Assembly (NCBI GenBank): GCA_014529385.2
Contig: CM043969.1
Coordinates: 66,474,676-66,538,675, forward strand
Length of the DNA stretch: 64,000 nt
Reading direction: 5' to 3'
DNA from: Adiantum capillus-veneris
Lineage: Eukaryota; Streptophyta; Polypodiopsida; Polypodiales; Pteridaceae
The stretch's first letter is position 1. The number at the start of each line of letters is the position of its first letter. The position numbers were made by a program, and so were the translations under genes. The notes below the pieces were generated by a model. The model searched no databases and had not been told where the DNA came from. It saw only the letters and a program-made list of their open reading frames with translations. This document shows, piece by piece, positions 47,441 through 58,433 of this stretch.

Positions 47441-47781
47441 CACCAACCATCTCCCTAGACTCTTCATTCTCAGCCCTTTCCACATCAAGTACATCAGGTA
47501 CATCTGCATCAATAATAGGCTGATTTGTAACATTTTCAAAAAAACCCATCGGTTGTACGTGTGCCTAGTTGGAACTTCCATTCAAGGATCCACCATTAAA
47601 AAGAGAGAGAAAAATGTCATAAATGTCCTCTATGCTTACATTATTATCTCTGGTACATGATAACAAAAGGTTGAATAGGGTCTTCCACAAATACATCTCG
47701 TGAAACCAAGATACATTTTGTTTGCGTATGGTATATTCTATAGCCTTTGCTTTCAAGATTGTAACCAACAAAAAATGTATT
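47441..47781 (-). pseudogene. copia-2 integrase-RT linker
   Basis: Acidic spacer corresponding to copia-1 32700-33030 (LLSCTRDNNVSIEDIYDIFL / LLSCTRDSNVSSQDIYDTLL). Several frameshifts. Confidence 0.8.
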
Positions 47782-48700
47782 TCAGAGCCTTATCATCCAA
47801 TTTATGTATAGTGTTTGTGGCACCAAACAATATGCTAAACAACCAAAAACACGCATGTCGTCAATAGATGGCTTCTTATCATGCCATGCTTTATAAGGAG
47901 TCATAGACAGCAAGGCTTTGGTAGGACACATGTTAAGTAAATAAGTAGCACACATGATAGCCTCAAGCCAAAATGAATGTGGTAAAGCTGGACTCTTAAA
48001 CATACATCGTGCTATCTCCTCAAGAGACCTGTGTTCTCTTTCAACAACACCATTTTGTTGAGGTGTATACAACACTGTACATTGGTGTTTTATCCCACGA
48101 CTAGCAAAAATGCATCATATTCATGAGACATATACCCCCTGATATGAACAAAGGGTGCCCATAGTACATTTAGAGACACTTTCAGCCATAACCAAAAATT
48201 GCATGAAACACATGAACACTTCAGAATTAGCTTTAAGTGGATACACCCATGCATGCCTGAGGTAATCATCAATGAAAGTCATAAAGTGCGGGTAATTACG
48301 CAAGGATGGACTTTGCATATGCCCACACACATCACTATAAATAGGTTGCATCCTTTGGAAACTTTGAATGTCATATCTTACCCAAAATATAGCTTCACAA
48401 ACATGCTTATAAGGTGCTTCAAGAGGTGGCAAAGAAGCAACCATATTAGATTTTTGCAAACACAGCAAGCTGACAAAATTCATATGTCCAAAACATGCAT
48501 GCCAAAGTTTGGCATTTGAAATAGCTTTTGAATCCACAACTACATTTCCTAAATTTTGCCCACACTTGTCATACAAAGTGAGCTTATACAACTCAACATC
48601 ACACAATGCCAAATGCAATAATTTAATCACCGAAGCTGAGATCATGAACTGCACATCTATCATCCACAAATTTAACAACAAAACCAAGTCTTGTTAAGTG
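47782..48700 (-). pseudogene. copia-2 GAG-pre-integrase and integrase
   Basis: The minus strand has LWHACFGHMNFVSLLCLQKS (zinc site His residues), PHFMTFIDDYLRHAWVYPLK (first catalytic Asp region), and, where relatives have SDNGGEY, SYQGVYVS, so the second Asp is lost. A frameshift follows, then YTPQQNGVVEREHRSLEEIA with the catalytic Glu, and YLLNMCPTKALLSMTPYKAW. Inactive by substitution and frameshift. Confidence 0.88.
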
Positions 48701-49009
48701 CATACAAAAAAGGTTCTTTTTTATCCCTGGTACATAAAGTGCATCAACAAGTGCGAAAGAACTGTCATTCGTAGGAGTTAGCTCAATCCTTCCAACTCCC
48801 TTGACCAGATAAGAGGCATTGTTGGCACAAGTGACGGTATTTTCTTGAGGGACAACCTCAAGAGAGGCAAACAAATCATAATGCAAAGTAATGTGATTTA
48901 TAGCACCACTATCAAAGTGCCAAACATGTGACTCTCTATAGTAGTGACATACATGCATCATGGATAGAAGGATCACAAGTACACTCTTCACTAAATGCCC
49001 ATTTTGCAT
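48701..49009 (-). pseudogene. copia-2 protease
   Basis: SHVWHFDSGAINHITLHYDL has the aspartic protease site DSGA (48902-48913), followed by VKGVGRIELTP and VDALYVPGIKKNLF, the usual copia protease end. Open to the integrase frame at 48700. Confidence 0.88.
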
Positions 49010-50014
49010 CTACATCAACATCACAATCTCCATTAACACAAGATTCTACAAAAGCAACATTGGTGGTAGAACCAACCTCTTTCTTCTTGCCTTTTTTTGC
49101 TTTCAACTTAGGACATTGGTTTATCAAGTGATCATTAGCCTTACAATAATGGCAACACATCTTCTCCGCTTGCCTTTTCACCAAAATTCCTAGATAAGTT
49201 GCTGGAGAGTTGCTACCAACAGAAGCACTAGACACAGGTTATCTGCTACTCACAGAAGGACCATGAGAAGTGGTTGAATTGATATTACCACCTTTTCTTT
49301 GAGAAACAAAAAAAGCCTATTCAATTGCATCTTGTTTAGCCCTGTTCTTTCTTGTTTGAAAGTGACTCCTGTAAACAGCAATGTGCATAATGCATTAAAC
49401 TTGATAACTTGAGGGTTTCCTTGGGTCCTAAGTCTCCAAGTACTAGCAAAAATCTGATAAGAGTGCGACAACACATCGAGAACACTCAGCACAAGTGCAG
49501 TGTTACAAATAACTTCACCTGCATAAATGAGTTTCTCATTGATATCCTTGATATTAGCAAAAAAGATGTCCATGTCATCTTCCTCTTGCATAATCTTGAC
49601 TCTAGCTCTTTATGCAACAATGCAATTTTTGCTTCATTGTGACTTGCATAAAGACCAACTAGAGTATCCCAAGCCTATTGTGTTGATTTTTCTTGAGCGA
49701 ATGTGGGGAGTAATAGTGTGCTTCACAAATAATGCAATCACTGCATGAGCTTGCACATCTCTAGCATCCCAACAAGATTTCTCAGTTGTAGGCAAAAGAA
49801 CTCTAGCAGTAACAGACCTACTAGAACTTGCAACATCCTCAACAAAGCCTGTATCCACAGAAGGCAGACATACATCAATGCTGTACACAAAATTCCAAAT
49901 GCCCTTCGACACAAGAACATGTGTCATCATGTAAGCCCACATTGGATACTCATACCCATCCAATTTTTCATCAACAGCAAACATCTTGAAAACATTTGTG
50001 TTGATGGCAACCAT
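49010..50014 (-). pseudogene. copia-2 gag with zinc knuckle
   Basis: Start at MVAINTNVFKMFAVDEKLDG, then YPMWAYMMTHVLVSKGIWNF and AVIALFVKHTITP. A shift at about 49640 leads to the frame with FFANIKDINEKLIYAGEVIC (49250-49591), and another to CHYCKANDHLINQCPKLK, a CX2CX4HX4C knuckle at 49113-49154. This is the copia gag layout (UBN2-type). Two frameshifts break it. Confidence 0.88.
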
Positions 50015-50290
50015 GTCGAGTGACTGCTTCTCCGAAAAAGGAAAAACACAGTAGGACTAACACGTGCTATGTAGCACGACTGTAAGAGACATGTTTTGCA
50101 AAAAATTGAACTAACATAAATTTTGCTCAAAAGGACGAAATTACCTGCGCAATACTACCTATAGTGGGAATGGAGGCCAAAATAGAAACGGGGGCCAAAA
50201 TGAGTAATGAGACCAAAGCTCACCCAATTCGCAAAAAGTGAGCAAGCGGTGATGGTGACACTGGCAACTATGCCCGAGAGGATGCAACCT
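50015..50290 (-). other. copia-2 leader
   Basis: Non-coding sequence between primer site and gag start, aligned with copia-1 32003-32347. Confidence 0.6.
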
Positions 50291-50302
50291 ACTTTGATAC
50301 CA
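50291..50302 (-). other. copia-2 primer-binding site
   Basis: TGGTATCAAAGT on the minus strand, a one-base change from TGGTATCAGAGC plus one more mismatch at the end. Confidence 0.75.
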
Positions 50303-50304
50303 AT

Positions 50305-50502
50305 TGTTGGAATTAGGGTTGTACGAATGCACACACAACTTGGAGAAGATGAAGAAGCTCAAGGCACACAATGGAGAGTGTGTTGTTTAGTGCGCTAATA
50401 GAAAGATAAGTTAGCCCTAGAGTGATGGGCGTATATACAATGCACAGTGCCCTGTTGGTCCTAAATGTGTTCACACACATCACTACCCCATACATGTAAC
50501 CT
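50305..50502 (-). repeat. copia-2 5' LTR
   Basis: Ends CTAATTCCAACA at 50305 and starts near 50502 as GGTTACATGTATGGGGTAGTG, compared with TGTTACCATATACATGTGGTAG in copia-1. The terminal T is changed, and the LTR is about 30 bp shorter. Confidence 0.85.
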
Positions 50503-51714
50503 GCATGCATGATGTTGGAAAAATGACTGATTACAGGGGAATTGGAGGGAGGCTGAGCTCGCAAGCGTAAGTTAAAGGGAGGGAATAGTGTTTCGCTCTG
50601 ATTTACGAGTGGGTGGCATGTCGATGATCTCTGGTGCACACGTGTGCGTTCAACGCTTCGTTCGGTCAAAAAGTGCCTTCCACATCATCGTTCAATCGTA
50701 ATGGAGCCCCCCCTCTCTTCATCACGTTCAGAAGTGTGCACCACCAACAATGGCAAGGCGGGAAGAAGACTGCACTACTTGTAGACCTGCAAAAGCTCCA
50801 AGTTGCTAGCGTGGAGCCCACCATCCACCTGCAATCAGCAAGGCGCTTCTTGAACGATTGTTGCCTTCTATATGCTTCGACTTCTCTTTTGTCTCCCTCA
50901 CACTCCACTTCTGCCTCTCTCTCTCCAGGATGTGTGTGAGAATGAGATGGCAAAATGTTATTGGTAGAAGGAGTCATCCGTAGCTCCTCAAAATCGCCCA
51001 GAGTAGACTCCTCGTCCATCACTACTCTATATTGGACATCGCAAAACCTCTGGCATGAGAGCATGTGAAAGGGCTTAAGTCTTCAACGTCATCCGTCACA
51101 AGTGGAGACTCCTCTCGTTGGGTTGGGCCCATTTGATAGCATTTGAGCGAAAAAAAAATTATTCTTTGAATGACAGGTAGGGCGTCCAAGTCATTGGTTT
51201 GAACTTTGTCCGCCGCTCGCATGTGACAAGGGCCTAAAAGAAATAACATTTCTTTTAGATACCCTATGCACAAAGTAACACCATGCATTTAATGACGGGT
51301 AGTCATGGGATCAACGGTTGGGGTTCGTGGGCAGCATATGGAGGCGAACAAAATCTGAGCATCCCAAAAATCTAGACAGTATAGAGACTTTGACATTCCC
51401 CACAATTGGGGATTGAACCCACAACCTCATGCTTATGTTTTTCACAATGCATGAGCTAACCACCTCATCCACATGGACATCGTGTACCCTCCCTCATTTT
51501 TATGGCTTTATATTGTGACCCAATATGTGATGCCTAAGTTTAATTCGTGTTCGGGTTTAGTTTTTAACATGACATTTATGATTTCAATCGGCCTGATTTT
51601 TGTGCGTGGACTTTCGGGCCCGGTATCCCCTCACCCCCTTTCAATTAATGCTCGGTGTTACTTAGGTGATTTCCATGGAAAATTGAAGTGAGCACACTAG
51701 AGGCTTTCCAAAAC
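50503..51714. other. Unrecognised sequence between copia-2 and B2
   Basis: A 132-codon minus-strand frame at 50666-51064 and overlapping plus frames have no motif I know and are not called. A tRNA-like stretch at 51405-51470 is listed separately. Confidence 0.45.
51405..51470 (-). repeat. tRNA-like (A box/B box) sequence, possible SINE head
   Basis: On the minus strand TGGTTAGCTCATGCATTG is followed about 40 bases later by GGGTTCAATCCC. These fit RNA polymerase III A and B boxes and the heads of tRNA-derived plant SINEs. No tail, target duplication or second copy is visible, and cloverleaf pairing is doubtful, so this could be chance. Confidence 0.35.
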
Positions 51715-52320
51715 TATAATTAAAAAGGCCTATGAACTTTGAGGATAGCGAAATTAAGAGAATTAGAGTGAGCATTTTATGAGACTACTTTGAGAACATA
51801 GAGGGTAGACTTAATTAGCGGTAGCAACATAACCATATAATACTTAATTAACTTGGCATGAACAATACTTTTGCAAGAGAGAGAGTTAGAGAACTTGACA
51901 ACAGTTCAGGACTAGATTTATGTGGAGCCGGTCCCCCCTTCAATAGGCTTTTGTATTATAAATTCTCCCATCAAGAGAGACTTGGTACAATACAATCTTT
52001 GTGTTCCTTCTTACCTAGGTGATGCAATGAAGATGGAAAGCTTCATGCATCACGAGCATAACATAATCTTTGTAAAAGCATTAACCATCCCCGGCCTCAG
52101 TCCCAAGGCCTCAAACACCTTCAAAGGTGGGGAGAGCTAGCAAGGAATGAGGGTAGGGAAGAGGAAGAAGAAGCATTCATAGGAGAAAGAAATAGTTCCT
52201 CACTTATCATCACTCTTCTTGATTATCATAGCATAATAGCATAGTAATGAATATGAAGAAGATGGCAAGCTTAAGCATTGAAGCATGGCTCTTGGTTGGA
52301 TTTGCATTCCATAGCCAAGA

Positions 52321-52475
52321 GTGTTGGTGTAGGTTCTTAACTTTTCAACAAGCTTGGAGAAGGAGATGGAAATCTTGCACTTTGCACTTCACACAATGAG
52401 AGTGTTGGTGTAGGCTCTCAACTTTTCAACAAGCTTGGAGAAGGAGATGGAGCTCTTGCACTTTGCACTTCACAC

Positions 52476-52482
<7 letters not shown>
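52321..52482. repeat. 81-bp tandem duplication in B2 LTR
   Basis: GTGTTGGTGTAGG...CACACAATGAGA occurs at 52321-52401 and again at 52402-52482. Confidence 0.9.

Positions 52483-52522
<40 letters not shown>
52479..52522. repeat. (GA)n microsatellite in B2 LTR
   Basis: About 22 GA units directly after the 81-bp duplication, at the place matching the B3 array at 62414. Confidence 0.95.
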
Positions 52523-52523
<1 letters not shown>

Positions 52524-53028
52524 ACCCCCCCAAGCTAATAGCCCCTAGCTTCCTTGGTCGCCCCCCCCTAGTAGCTCATGCCAGAAGATGATTGGAGCCC
52601 TACAAGTCTAGCCAATCACATGCAGGGTGCATATCAAGCAACCATGCTAGCCTTGGGACAAGTGTCCCCCTTTTCCCTTTGAGAGAGAGGACTTGATAAA
52701 TTCATATCAATTAAATAAATTAGCTAAATTATCATTGGACCCCTTGAGAGGCCAACCAATAGGTTTAAGCCACACCATGAGGGCAACATGAAGAGGAACT
52801 TGACAAGTGTCCTAGTTATTTCTTTAGGCAATGCTTGACTTGTGTGAGGGTGTGTGTGTGTTCTCTCTCTAGCTTCTAGAACGAGGGCTCGCCCCCCCTT
52901 GAGTAGGGATCATGTTGACTTTTGGGACACCTTGAACCCTTCAAGCTTGGGGGAGGTTCTCACTTCAAGCTCTCAACTCTATCAAGCCTGGAGAAGGTTC
53001 CCACGTCAAGCTCAGCCCTAGCACCTCA

Positions 53029-53145
53029 AGCACGACAAGCGTCTTACTCATCAAGCATGACAAGCACCTCAAGCACCTTAGTCAGTAAGCACGACAAGCA
53101 CCTCAAGCACCTTAGTCACGAAGCACAACAAGCACCTTAAGCTTG
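53029..53145. repeat. Minisatellite of ~33-bp units in B2 LTR
   Basis: Three to four units with the core AAGCACGACAAGCACCTCAA and CACCTTAGTCA. B1 and B3 LTRs lack this expansion, although B3 has loosely similar GTGCTTGAAGTGTTC repeats at about 62130 and 62208. Confidence 0.85.
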
Positions 53146-53440
53146 GGTCGGTTCCCACCTCAGGCACAGCCCTAGTTTGCCTAAGGTCAAAGGACTTTTC
53201 AACACTAACCTTTGGAGGTCTTTAATGAAGCTAACCCTAAGTTCTTTAAGCTCCATTAGGTAGCATTGCTCTTTGACATACCATCTCTCATTTGGACCCT
53301 TTTACCTTGGCCTTGTGTTGAGATAGATCCATAAGCACATGTCTATATCCTAACCTTGTTCATGTTTATTCTCCCACATTAAATGATCAGTTTAATATGA
53401 GAAAATCATTTGGGTTGGTTAGATATTAGATTTTATGACA

Positions 53441-53453
53441 TAACCTCTCTTTT
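53441..53453 (-). other. B2 polypurine tract
   Basis: AAAAGAGAGGTTA on the minus strand next to the LTR start. Confidence 0.8.
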
Positions 53454-54420
53454 GAAATCATAGTCGTCCTCGACTATGACGTAGAAGAGATAAAGTCTTA
53501 GCCATTAGCCTATGTTGCTTAGCGGGTAGAGGATCCCTTTTTACCCTACAACATCATTCCAAGATGGATGACTAATCCATTTAGTGCTTGGGAGACGTAG
53601 CTACCGCAAGCATGTCTGCTCTTTAGTCCATTTCATTCTCCCAAAGTAGAGTGACAAATTCTACTTGGCATCCATCTAGCATCTTCAAAAGGATATATTT
53701 TGAACTTAATAAGATACCATTGGATAATCTTACCATGTCGTAGTACCTTGTCTTCATATCGAAAGATAACTTCGGGTTCTAGCACCTCTTCTTGGTCTTC
53801 AATTTCTAGAGGGTCTTCAATAATTGGTTCACTTGGTGGCTCTCCTTTGTAGGGCTTAAGTAAGCTCACATGAAAAGCATTGTGTATGAGCCAATGGTTG
53901 GGCAGCTTGAGTTGATAAGCCATCTCATTGATTGGCTTCAAGATTTGAAAAGGACCATAGTATCTTTTTGATAGTTTAGCATGGGCCGTAGGATTTTTGC
54001 CCGTTGTTTGCCTCAATTAAGCCTAGGAAACTTAAGTAAGATCCAATCATTTTCTTTGAATGTTAAGGCCCTTCTGTGCTTGTCAGCAACAATTTTTGTC
54101 TTTGTTGAGAGATGGATATAGCCTCCTTTATCTTTTGAAAAGATTCTTGTAGATCACGGCTATACTCACCGGCAACAAAGATCTTCCCATATACTTTAAG
54201 TAGCAGGGGATTTTCAGGTCTTGTCTCTAAGATTTCAAAAGGTGCTTTTTCCGTAGAAGTATGGACAATATTATTTTACGCATACTTTACACAAGGTAAG
54301 TCCTTCTCCCATTGTGAGAGTTGATCTACTTCTGTAACATAAGTCTTTAGTAGATCGAGTATCATAAGATTGGCTATCTCACTTTGGCCATCCGTTTGTG
54401 GGTGATAGGCCGAAGAGAAT
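53454..54420 (-). pseudogene. B2 integrase C-terminus, chromodomain-like tail and 3' UTR
   Basis: The frame 53633-54016 reads [37 protein letters not shown] and LEPEVIFRYEDKVLRHG, then [16 protein letters not shown], matching B1. The stretch 54017-54420 is the linker with frameshifts and stops; SAYHPQTDGQSEIAN is still readable at about 54370-54420 and includes the catalytic Glu. 53454-53632 is 3' UTR. Confidence 0.85.
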
Positions 54421-55085
54421 CTATCTTGTACCTAGATTTTCAAAGAGACCTTTTAAAAAATTACTGGTCATTTTAGGATCTCTATTTGACACGATGCATG
54501 TTGGCAATTCATGGTGTTTGAAAACCTGAGATATGAAGAGAGTTGCCATTTGGTGTGCCTTACTAGTCTTTTTGACAGGAATAAAGTGTGTTTGCTTGCT
54601 AAACCTGTCGACTATTGTCCATATTCCCGTATTCCCATGGATAGACTTGGGTAATCCAGAGATAAAATCCATGGATATACTCTCCCATGGTGAATTAGGG
54701 ATTGGCAATGGCTGTAGTAATCCAGGTTGCTTTCCTCTATCATACTTAGTCTTTTGGCATGCACCACACATTTTGAAACATACTCTTGTATGTCCACTTT
54801 CATGGTAGGCCAATAGAAGTATGTCTCTACTCCTCAAAGAGCAAGTTGAATGCCTCTATGCCCCGCATAGGGAGGAGCATGGGATTCATACATGTCTTTC
54901 TCATGAAGGCAGTGGGTAACACATAGCCTATTGCCATAGAGAAGATAACCATCTTGCAAGGTGAATGGTTCTTCTTTCTTCCCCAATGCAAGGGCTGACA
55001 TTATTTGTTTAAAGTTAGGGTCAGTAGCATACTCATCTATCACAGAAGATAGATCATTGTGAGTTGCTATAGACACCATATTAAC
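54421..55085 (-). pseudogene. B2 integrase core and zinc region
   Basis: HAPPYAGHRGIQLAL (54840-54885) and ACQKTKYDRGKQPG give the zinc region; the CxxC reads CGAC. TIVDRFSKQTHFIP keeps the first catalytic Asp. The second motif is VSNRDPKM: Asp to Asn at 54484-54486. B3 shows the same change (VSNKDPRM), B1 does not. Confidence 0.88.
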
Positions 55086-55540
55086 TCTTGGTCATCGTGA
55101 AAGTGCATCGGCCACTTGATTGTTCTTACCAACAATCAATGTGAGCAATATGAAAATAAAACTGCAATAGAAAATTTGCCCACCTCATTTGTTTGTTGAA
55201 AAGCTTGGTTTGTGTCATGAAGTACTTGAGACTTTGGTGGTCTATTCGCCAAATAAATGGAGTCCCCAAAAGTAGTGTTTCCACGTGTCTAGGGCATGTA
55301 GAATAGCTAAAAGCTCTTTTTCGTATATACCCAAGAGCCGTTCATTAGCATTGAGCCTTTGGCTCTCATATGCTGTGGCATGCTCTTCTCGAAGCAAAAC
55401 TGCTCCAAGGCAATCACCACAACCATCACATTGGACCTCAAATGGCTTTAAGAGATCCGAAAGCATAAGGACTGGTTGGGAGGTAAGCTTCTCTTTGAGC
55501 TTTTCAAAAGAATTTTGCTCCTCTCCATTAGACGAGTAAA
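55086..55540 (-). pseudogene. B2 RNase H
   Basis: LKPFEVQCDGCGDCLGAVLL, EHATAYESQRLNANER and KELLAILHALDTWKHYF, in order, with stops and shifts around 55100-55240. The upstream end is fused to RT by deletion. Confidence 0.85.
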
Positions 55541-55900
55541 TGTGGCCGGTGCATTAGTCAAGCCAAAAGGCATAACTAGTCATTCATAAAGACCAAACGT
55601 TGTACGAAACACGTTATCTTTATGATATCTTCATTCACTATCCTTATTTGATGATAGACACTTTTAAGGGCAGTTCTACTGAAGTAGGTCGAAACTAGCT
55701 TATCAAACATACCTTCTATCCACGATACGGGAAATTTGTTTTTGATAGTGATATGGTTTAGCACTCGATAGTCCACACACATACGATATGTACCATCTTT
55801 CTTTTGCACTAAAAGGACTGGAGAACAAAAGCGAGAGGAGCTAGGCCTCACCATCCCTTTGTCCACCAATTCTTCCACATGAGCTTGTAAGTGTCATACA
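55541..55900 (-). pseudogene. B2 reverse transcriptase with catalytic box deleted
   Basis: The minus strand has [40 protein letters not shown], a damaged palm (YFSRTALKSVYHQIRIVNED) and [19 protein letters not shown]. The next residues are already the segment before RNase H, so the FFDD box and thumb (about 270 bp) are deleted. Confidence 0.85.
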
Positions 55901-55949
55901 CTATTTAAATAGCATATGTACATATGTTTTTCTACTATTTATCTTACGT

Positions 55950-56760
55950 GTTTTCTTCTATGATGGCACCTTTGGTGCCATTGACAAAGTATTGGCCTTC
56001 ATCCAGCAATTTGATGTGGCCTTTGGAGATGAGGGCTTCACGGAGTCCTCCAAGCTACGCCATGCAGCAATGCACTTCTAGAAGTCTGCTCGTCAATGGT
56101 GGGCTAGCCTTCGTAGAAACAACAAAGCCCCAAAGACATGGAAAACTCTACGAGTTTTCATAATGAAGTAATTCCTTGCAAGCGATGCAAAGGACAAAGT
56201 TCTTACCGAATGGCGGAGCTTGAAGCCGCTCTTCAACGAGTCTATCCATAAATATGTGAACAAGTTTTGGGATTTACATCTCAAAGCTACAGTCTTTCAA
56301 AGGATTGACTTTGCCAAACAAAAGCAACAATTTTGGGCGAGATTACCTGAAGAAATGGCCAAGTATGTCAACTCTCAACAGCCTTGCTCTATCACCGAAG
56401 TAATCCACCGCACCATGGTTGCCTCAAGGATCAATTTCCAACAAGGGGCGAGAAGAAATTTCAAGCCCATGGAAAACAAGGATCGAAATGAAGCTAAAGG
56501 GAAGAGCAATGCTCAAACCTCTTCCCAAGGCAACATTAACACCAACAACAACAAGGCCAAGGAGAAAGGAGCTTACAAAGGTAGAAATAAGGTCTCTTAG
56601 AGGCCTTCGTAAAGACCATAAATGCTTTAAGTGTGGGGAGCAAGGACATGGTTATCGTTCTTGCCCCAAAAGAAATGTACACAATGACACTCCTAGAGCT
56701 TCCATGTTTGAATCTCCAAAAGAGGATACTCATTGCAAAGGCTCATTCCTATGCTTGGGA
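55950..56760 (+). pseudogene. B3 gag, 5' truncated
   Basis: It begins in the capsid-like segment, GTFGAIDKVLAFIQQFDVAF, then SKLRHAAMHF with a stop, KYVNKFWDLHLKATVFQRID, and a Lys/Asn-rich tail. A frameshift at about 56590 leads to the intact zinc knuckle CFKCGEQGHGYRSC (CX2CX4HX4C, about 56623-56664). Compared with B1 the N-terminal about 270 codons are missing. Confidence 0.85.
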
Positions 56761-56911
56761 AAAAGTAAGGGAGCATGATGCCTTTATCTTGTTTGACCCT
56801 GGCTCTACTCACAACTTCATATCAATGGAGTTGGCCACCTAGTTCGGCATTCAAGCTTTTGAGATGGGAGATACTGTAACTACTGACACAACTTTCAAGG
56901 GACAACAAGCT
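56761..56911 (+). pseudogene. B3 protease N-terminal part
   Basis: [20 protein letters not shown], then a stop. The active-site Ser of DSG is Pro (DPG). The rest of the protease resumes at 58434. Confidence 0.8.
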
Positions 56912-57033
56912 CTATCAATGCTCTATCAATGTCTTGAAATGTAGTGCTCGAGATGCTCTAGGATCTCGTTCAAACGGCTTGTCAAACGGAGCTATGCAGA
57001 GAGACAATTTGAAGGTGAAGGTGGTTGTAGATT

Positions 57034-57126
57034 CCCGACGAGATGGACATGTGCAGCTAGGCCAGAGAAGTGGATGTGAAGTGATAGGGATGTGTGCTCA
57101 ATTTATGGAGCCTGTTCGTCTTTTTA
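57034..57126 (+). repeat. 93-bp perfect direct repeat, copy 1
   Basis: CCCGACGAGATGGACATG ... GTTCGTCTTTTTA, identical to 58341-58433. Confidence 0.93.
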
Positions 57127-57966
57127 GATTGATGATTAGACTCACGGTGTGCAAGTTATGAGCTGTCAAAGTTTGGACGGGGGCCAGGTCTATGCCCACT
57201 TGCCCACAATGGAGGATGTGCCATCTCGAATTTTTTTGGCCTTGCCAATGTTCTCAATGATATTATGCATCATGTGGAGCTAGCACAAATCGACTACGCG
57301 TCCATCGGGTTCTTAGTCAGTAAGATATGGCGAGTCGAAATTGGTGGCAGGTGCTAGGAAGGACAATGCAGATGTTTTTTCCAATTTTCGGGATGTTGGT
57401 TGGAGGCCAACGGCAAAGTCTAAAGATGATAGGATCTACGACAGTTCAAAGACAACATGGTGGAATTTTGATCGAGCCTTGCAGCTTGGAGATCCAACCC
57501 CGGAGCAATAAAGGGGAGCCAGAGGAATGAGGGCCCCAAAAAAAGGCATTCTATGGAGGTTTTTTTTGTTTTCAAAGATTTTCCATGCCTTGAGGATAAA
57601 TGAATCAAGCACTACCATGTGTAGGGGGGGCATTATAAGGTGTAGCATGAATCCATTTGGATGGTATGAGGGGGAGAGTGCGCTCCCGTTGGCTTGGCGA
57701 TGGCGTGCTTGATGGTGGCACTGATCTCACTCTACATGGCGGCGCGTGAGGTGGTTTTGGCCAGTGAGGCGGCACCGGTGGTGCGCTCCCACGTGAGGAG
57801 GAAAGGGAGGAGCCGACGGCCGGTGGTCGGCGACTGTAGCATGATGATGTGGCAGGTCTACAAGGATCATGCCCGCGCCTCAAGGGGCCCCCATTTTTAG
57901 GAAATGAGTCACCCCCCCAATAGCGACATTGCTAATGCCATGGGGTAGGGGAGGTTTCATGTGAGT

Positions 57967-57968
<2 letters not shown>

Positions 57969-58039
<71 letters not shown>
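57969..58039. repeat. (GA)n microsatellite
   Basis: About 35 GA units within the B3 insert. Confidence 0.97.
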
Positions 58040-58041
<2 letters not shown>

Positions 58042-58326
58042 CTCGAGGAGGCTTCCATGTGGACCAAGTACAAAGGCAAAGGGGCCATTTCAAAGCCGGC
58101 CAAGAGAGGGTAGTTTGATGGTCGAGCAAAGGCAAAGGCAAGGGAAAACGGAGGCCGGGATCAAAGGGAAGGAGGAGAGAAAAAGAGAGAGAGAGGAGGC
58201 AGGTATGAACCGGACAAGAGGTGGTCAAAGGGTAAAAAGAGGTGCAGTGCAAAGCTAAGCTCCCAAGGGGTAAAAAATGAAGGGGAAAAAAAAAGTACCT
58301 AGGGGCAATAGCGACATCACTAATGC

Positions 58327-58343
58327 ACCCCCCCCCCCCCCCC
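58327..58343. repeat. Poly-C run
   Basis: About 16 C in a row, immediately left of the second 93-bp repeat. Confidence 0.9.
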
Positions 58344-58433
58344 GACGAGATGGACATGTGCAGCTAGGCCAGAGAAGTGGATGTGAAGTGATAGGGATGT
58401 GTGCTCAATTTATGGAGCCTGTTCGTCTTTTTA
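58341..58433 (+). repeat. 93-bp perfect direct repeat, copy 2
   Basis: Identical to 57034-57126; its right edge is the point where the B3 protease frame resumes. Confidence 0.93.

Larger units (their letters stand above)
46984..50502 (-). mobile_element. Ty1/copia element copia-2, 3' truncated
   Basis: Minus strand. It has a 5' LTR (50305-50502), primer site, gag with zinc knuckle, protease, integrase and the first part of RT, which ends at the microsatellite. The rest of RT, RNase H and the 3' LTR are absent from the window. It keeps the segments that copia-1 has lost, and shared regions are clearly the same family (MAxNxNxxVFKMFA, HPxTKRIxVSRD, GRKWVYK). Confidence 0.9.
51715..53440 (-). 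repeat. B2 3' LTR (~1.73 kb)
   Basis: On the minus strand it starts TGTCATAAAATCTAATATC at 53440 and ends TTTTTAATTATA at 51715. It is close to B4 (63367 on) across 51725-52320. It is longer than the B1 LTR because of internal tandem duplications. Confidence 0.88.
51715..55900 (-). mobile_element. Ty3/gypsy element B2, missing gag and 5' LTR
   Basis: Minus-strand member of family B: 3' LTR 51715-53440, polypurine tract, chromodomain-like tail, integrase, RNase H and RT. It ends at about 55900 in the RT N-terminus, where a plus-strand gag of B3 begins. Gag, protease and 5' LTR are absent. Confidence 0.9.
56912..58433. other. Foreign insert in B3 protease, unknown origin
   Basis: Compared with B1 26450-26480, sequence after TTTCAAGGG is interrupted until ACTCCCTTGATTGGGAAGTT. 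The insert has a perfect 93-bp direct repeat (57034-57126 and 58341-58433), a GC-rich patch (57660-57890) with a 69-codon frame of no recognisable family, a long GA array (57969-58039) and a C-run (58327-58343) touching the second repeat. No transposase, terminal inverted repeat or LTR boundary was found. Confidence 0.65.

Noticed and set aside
50666-51064. 132-codon minus-strand frame with Cys/Trp-rich end
   Set aside because: No recognisable family, no second supporting frame or context; could be chance.
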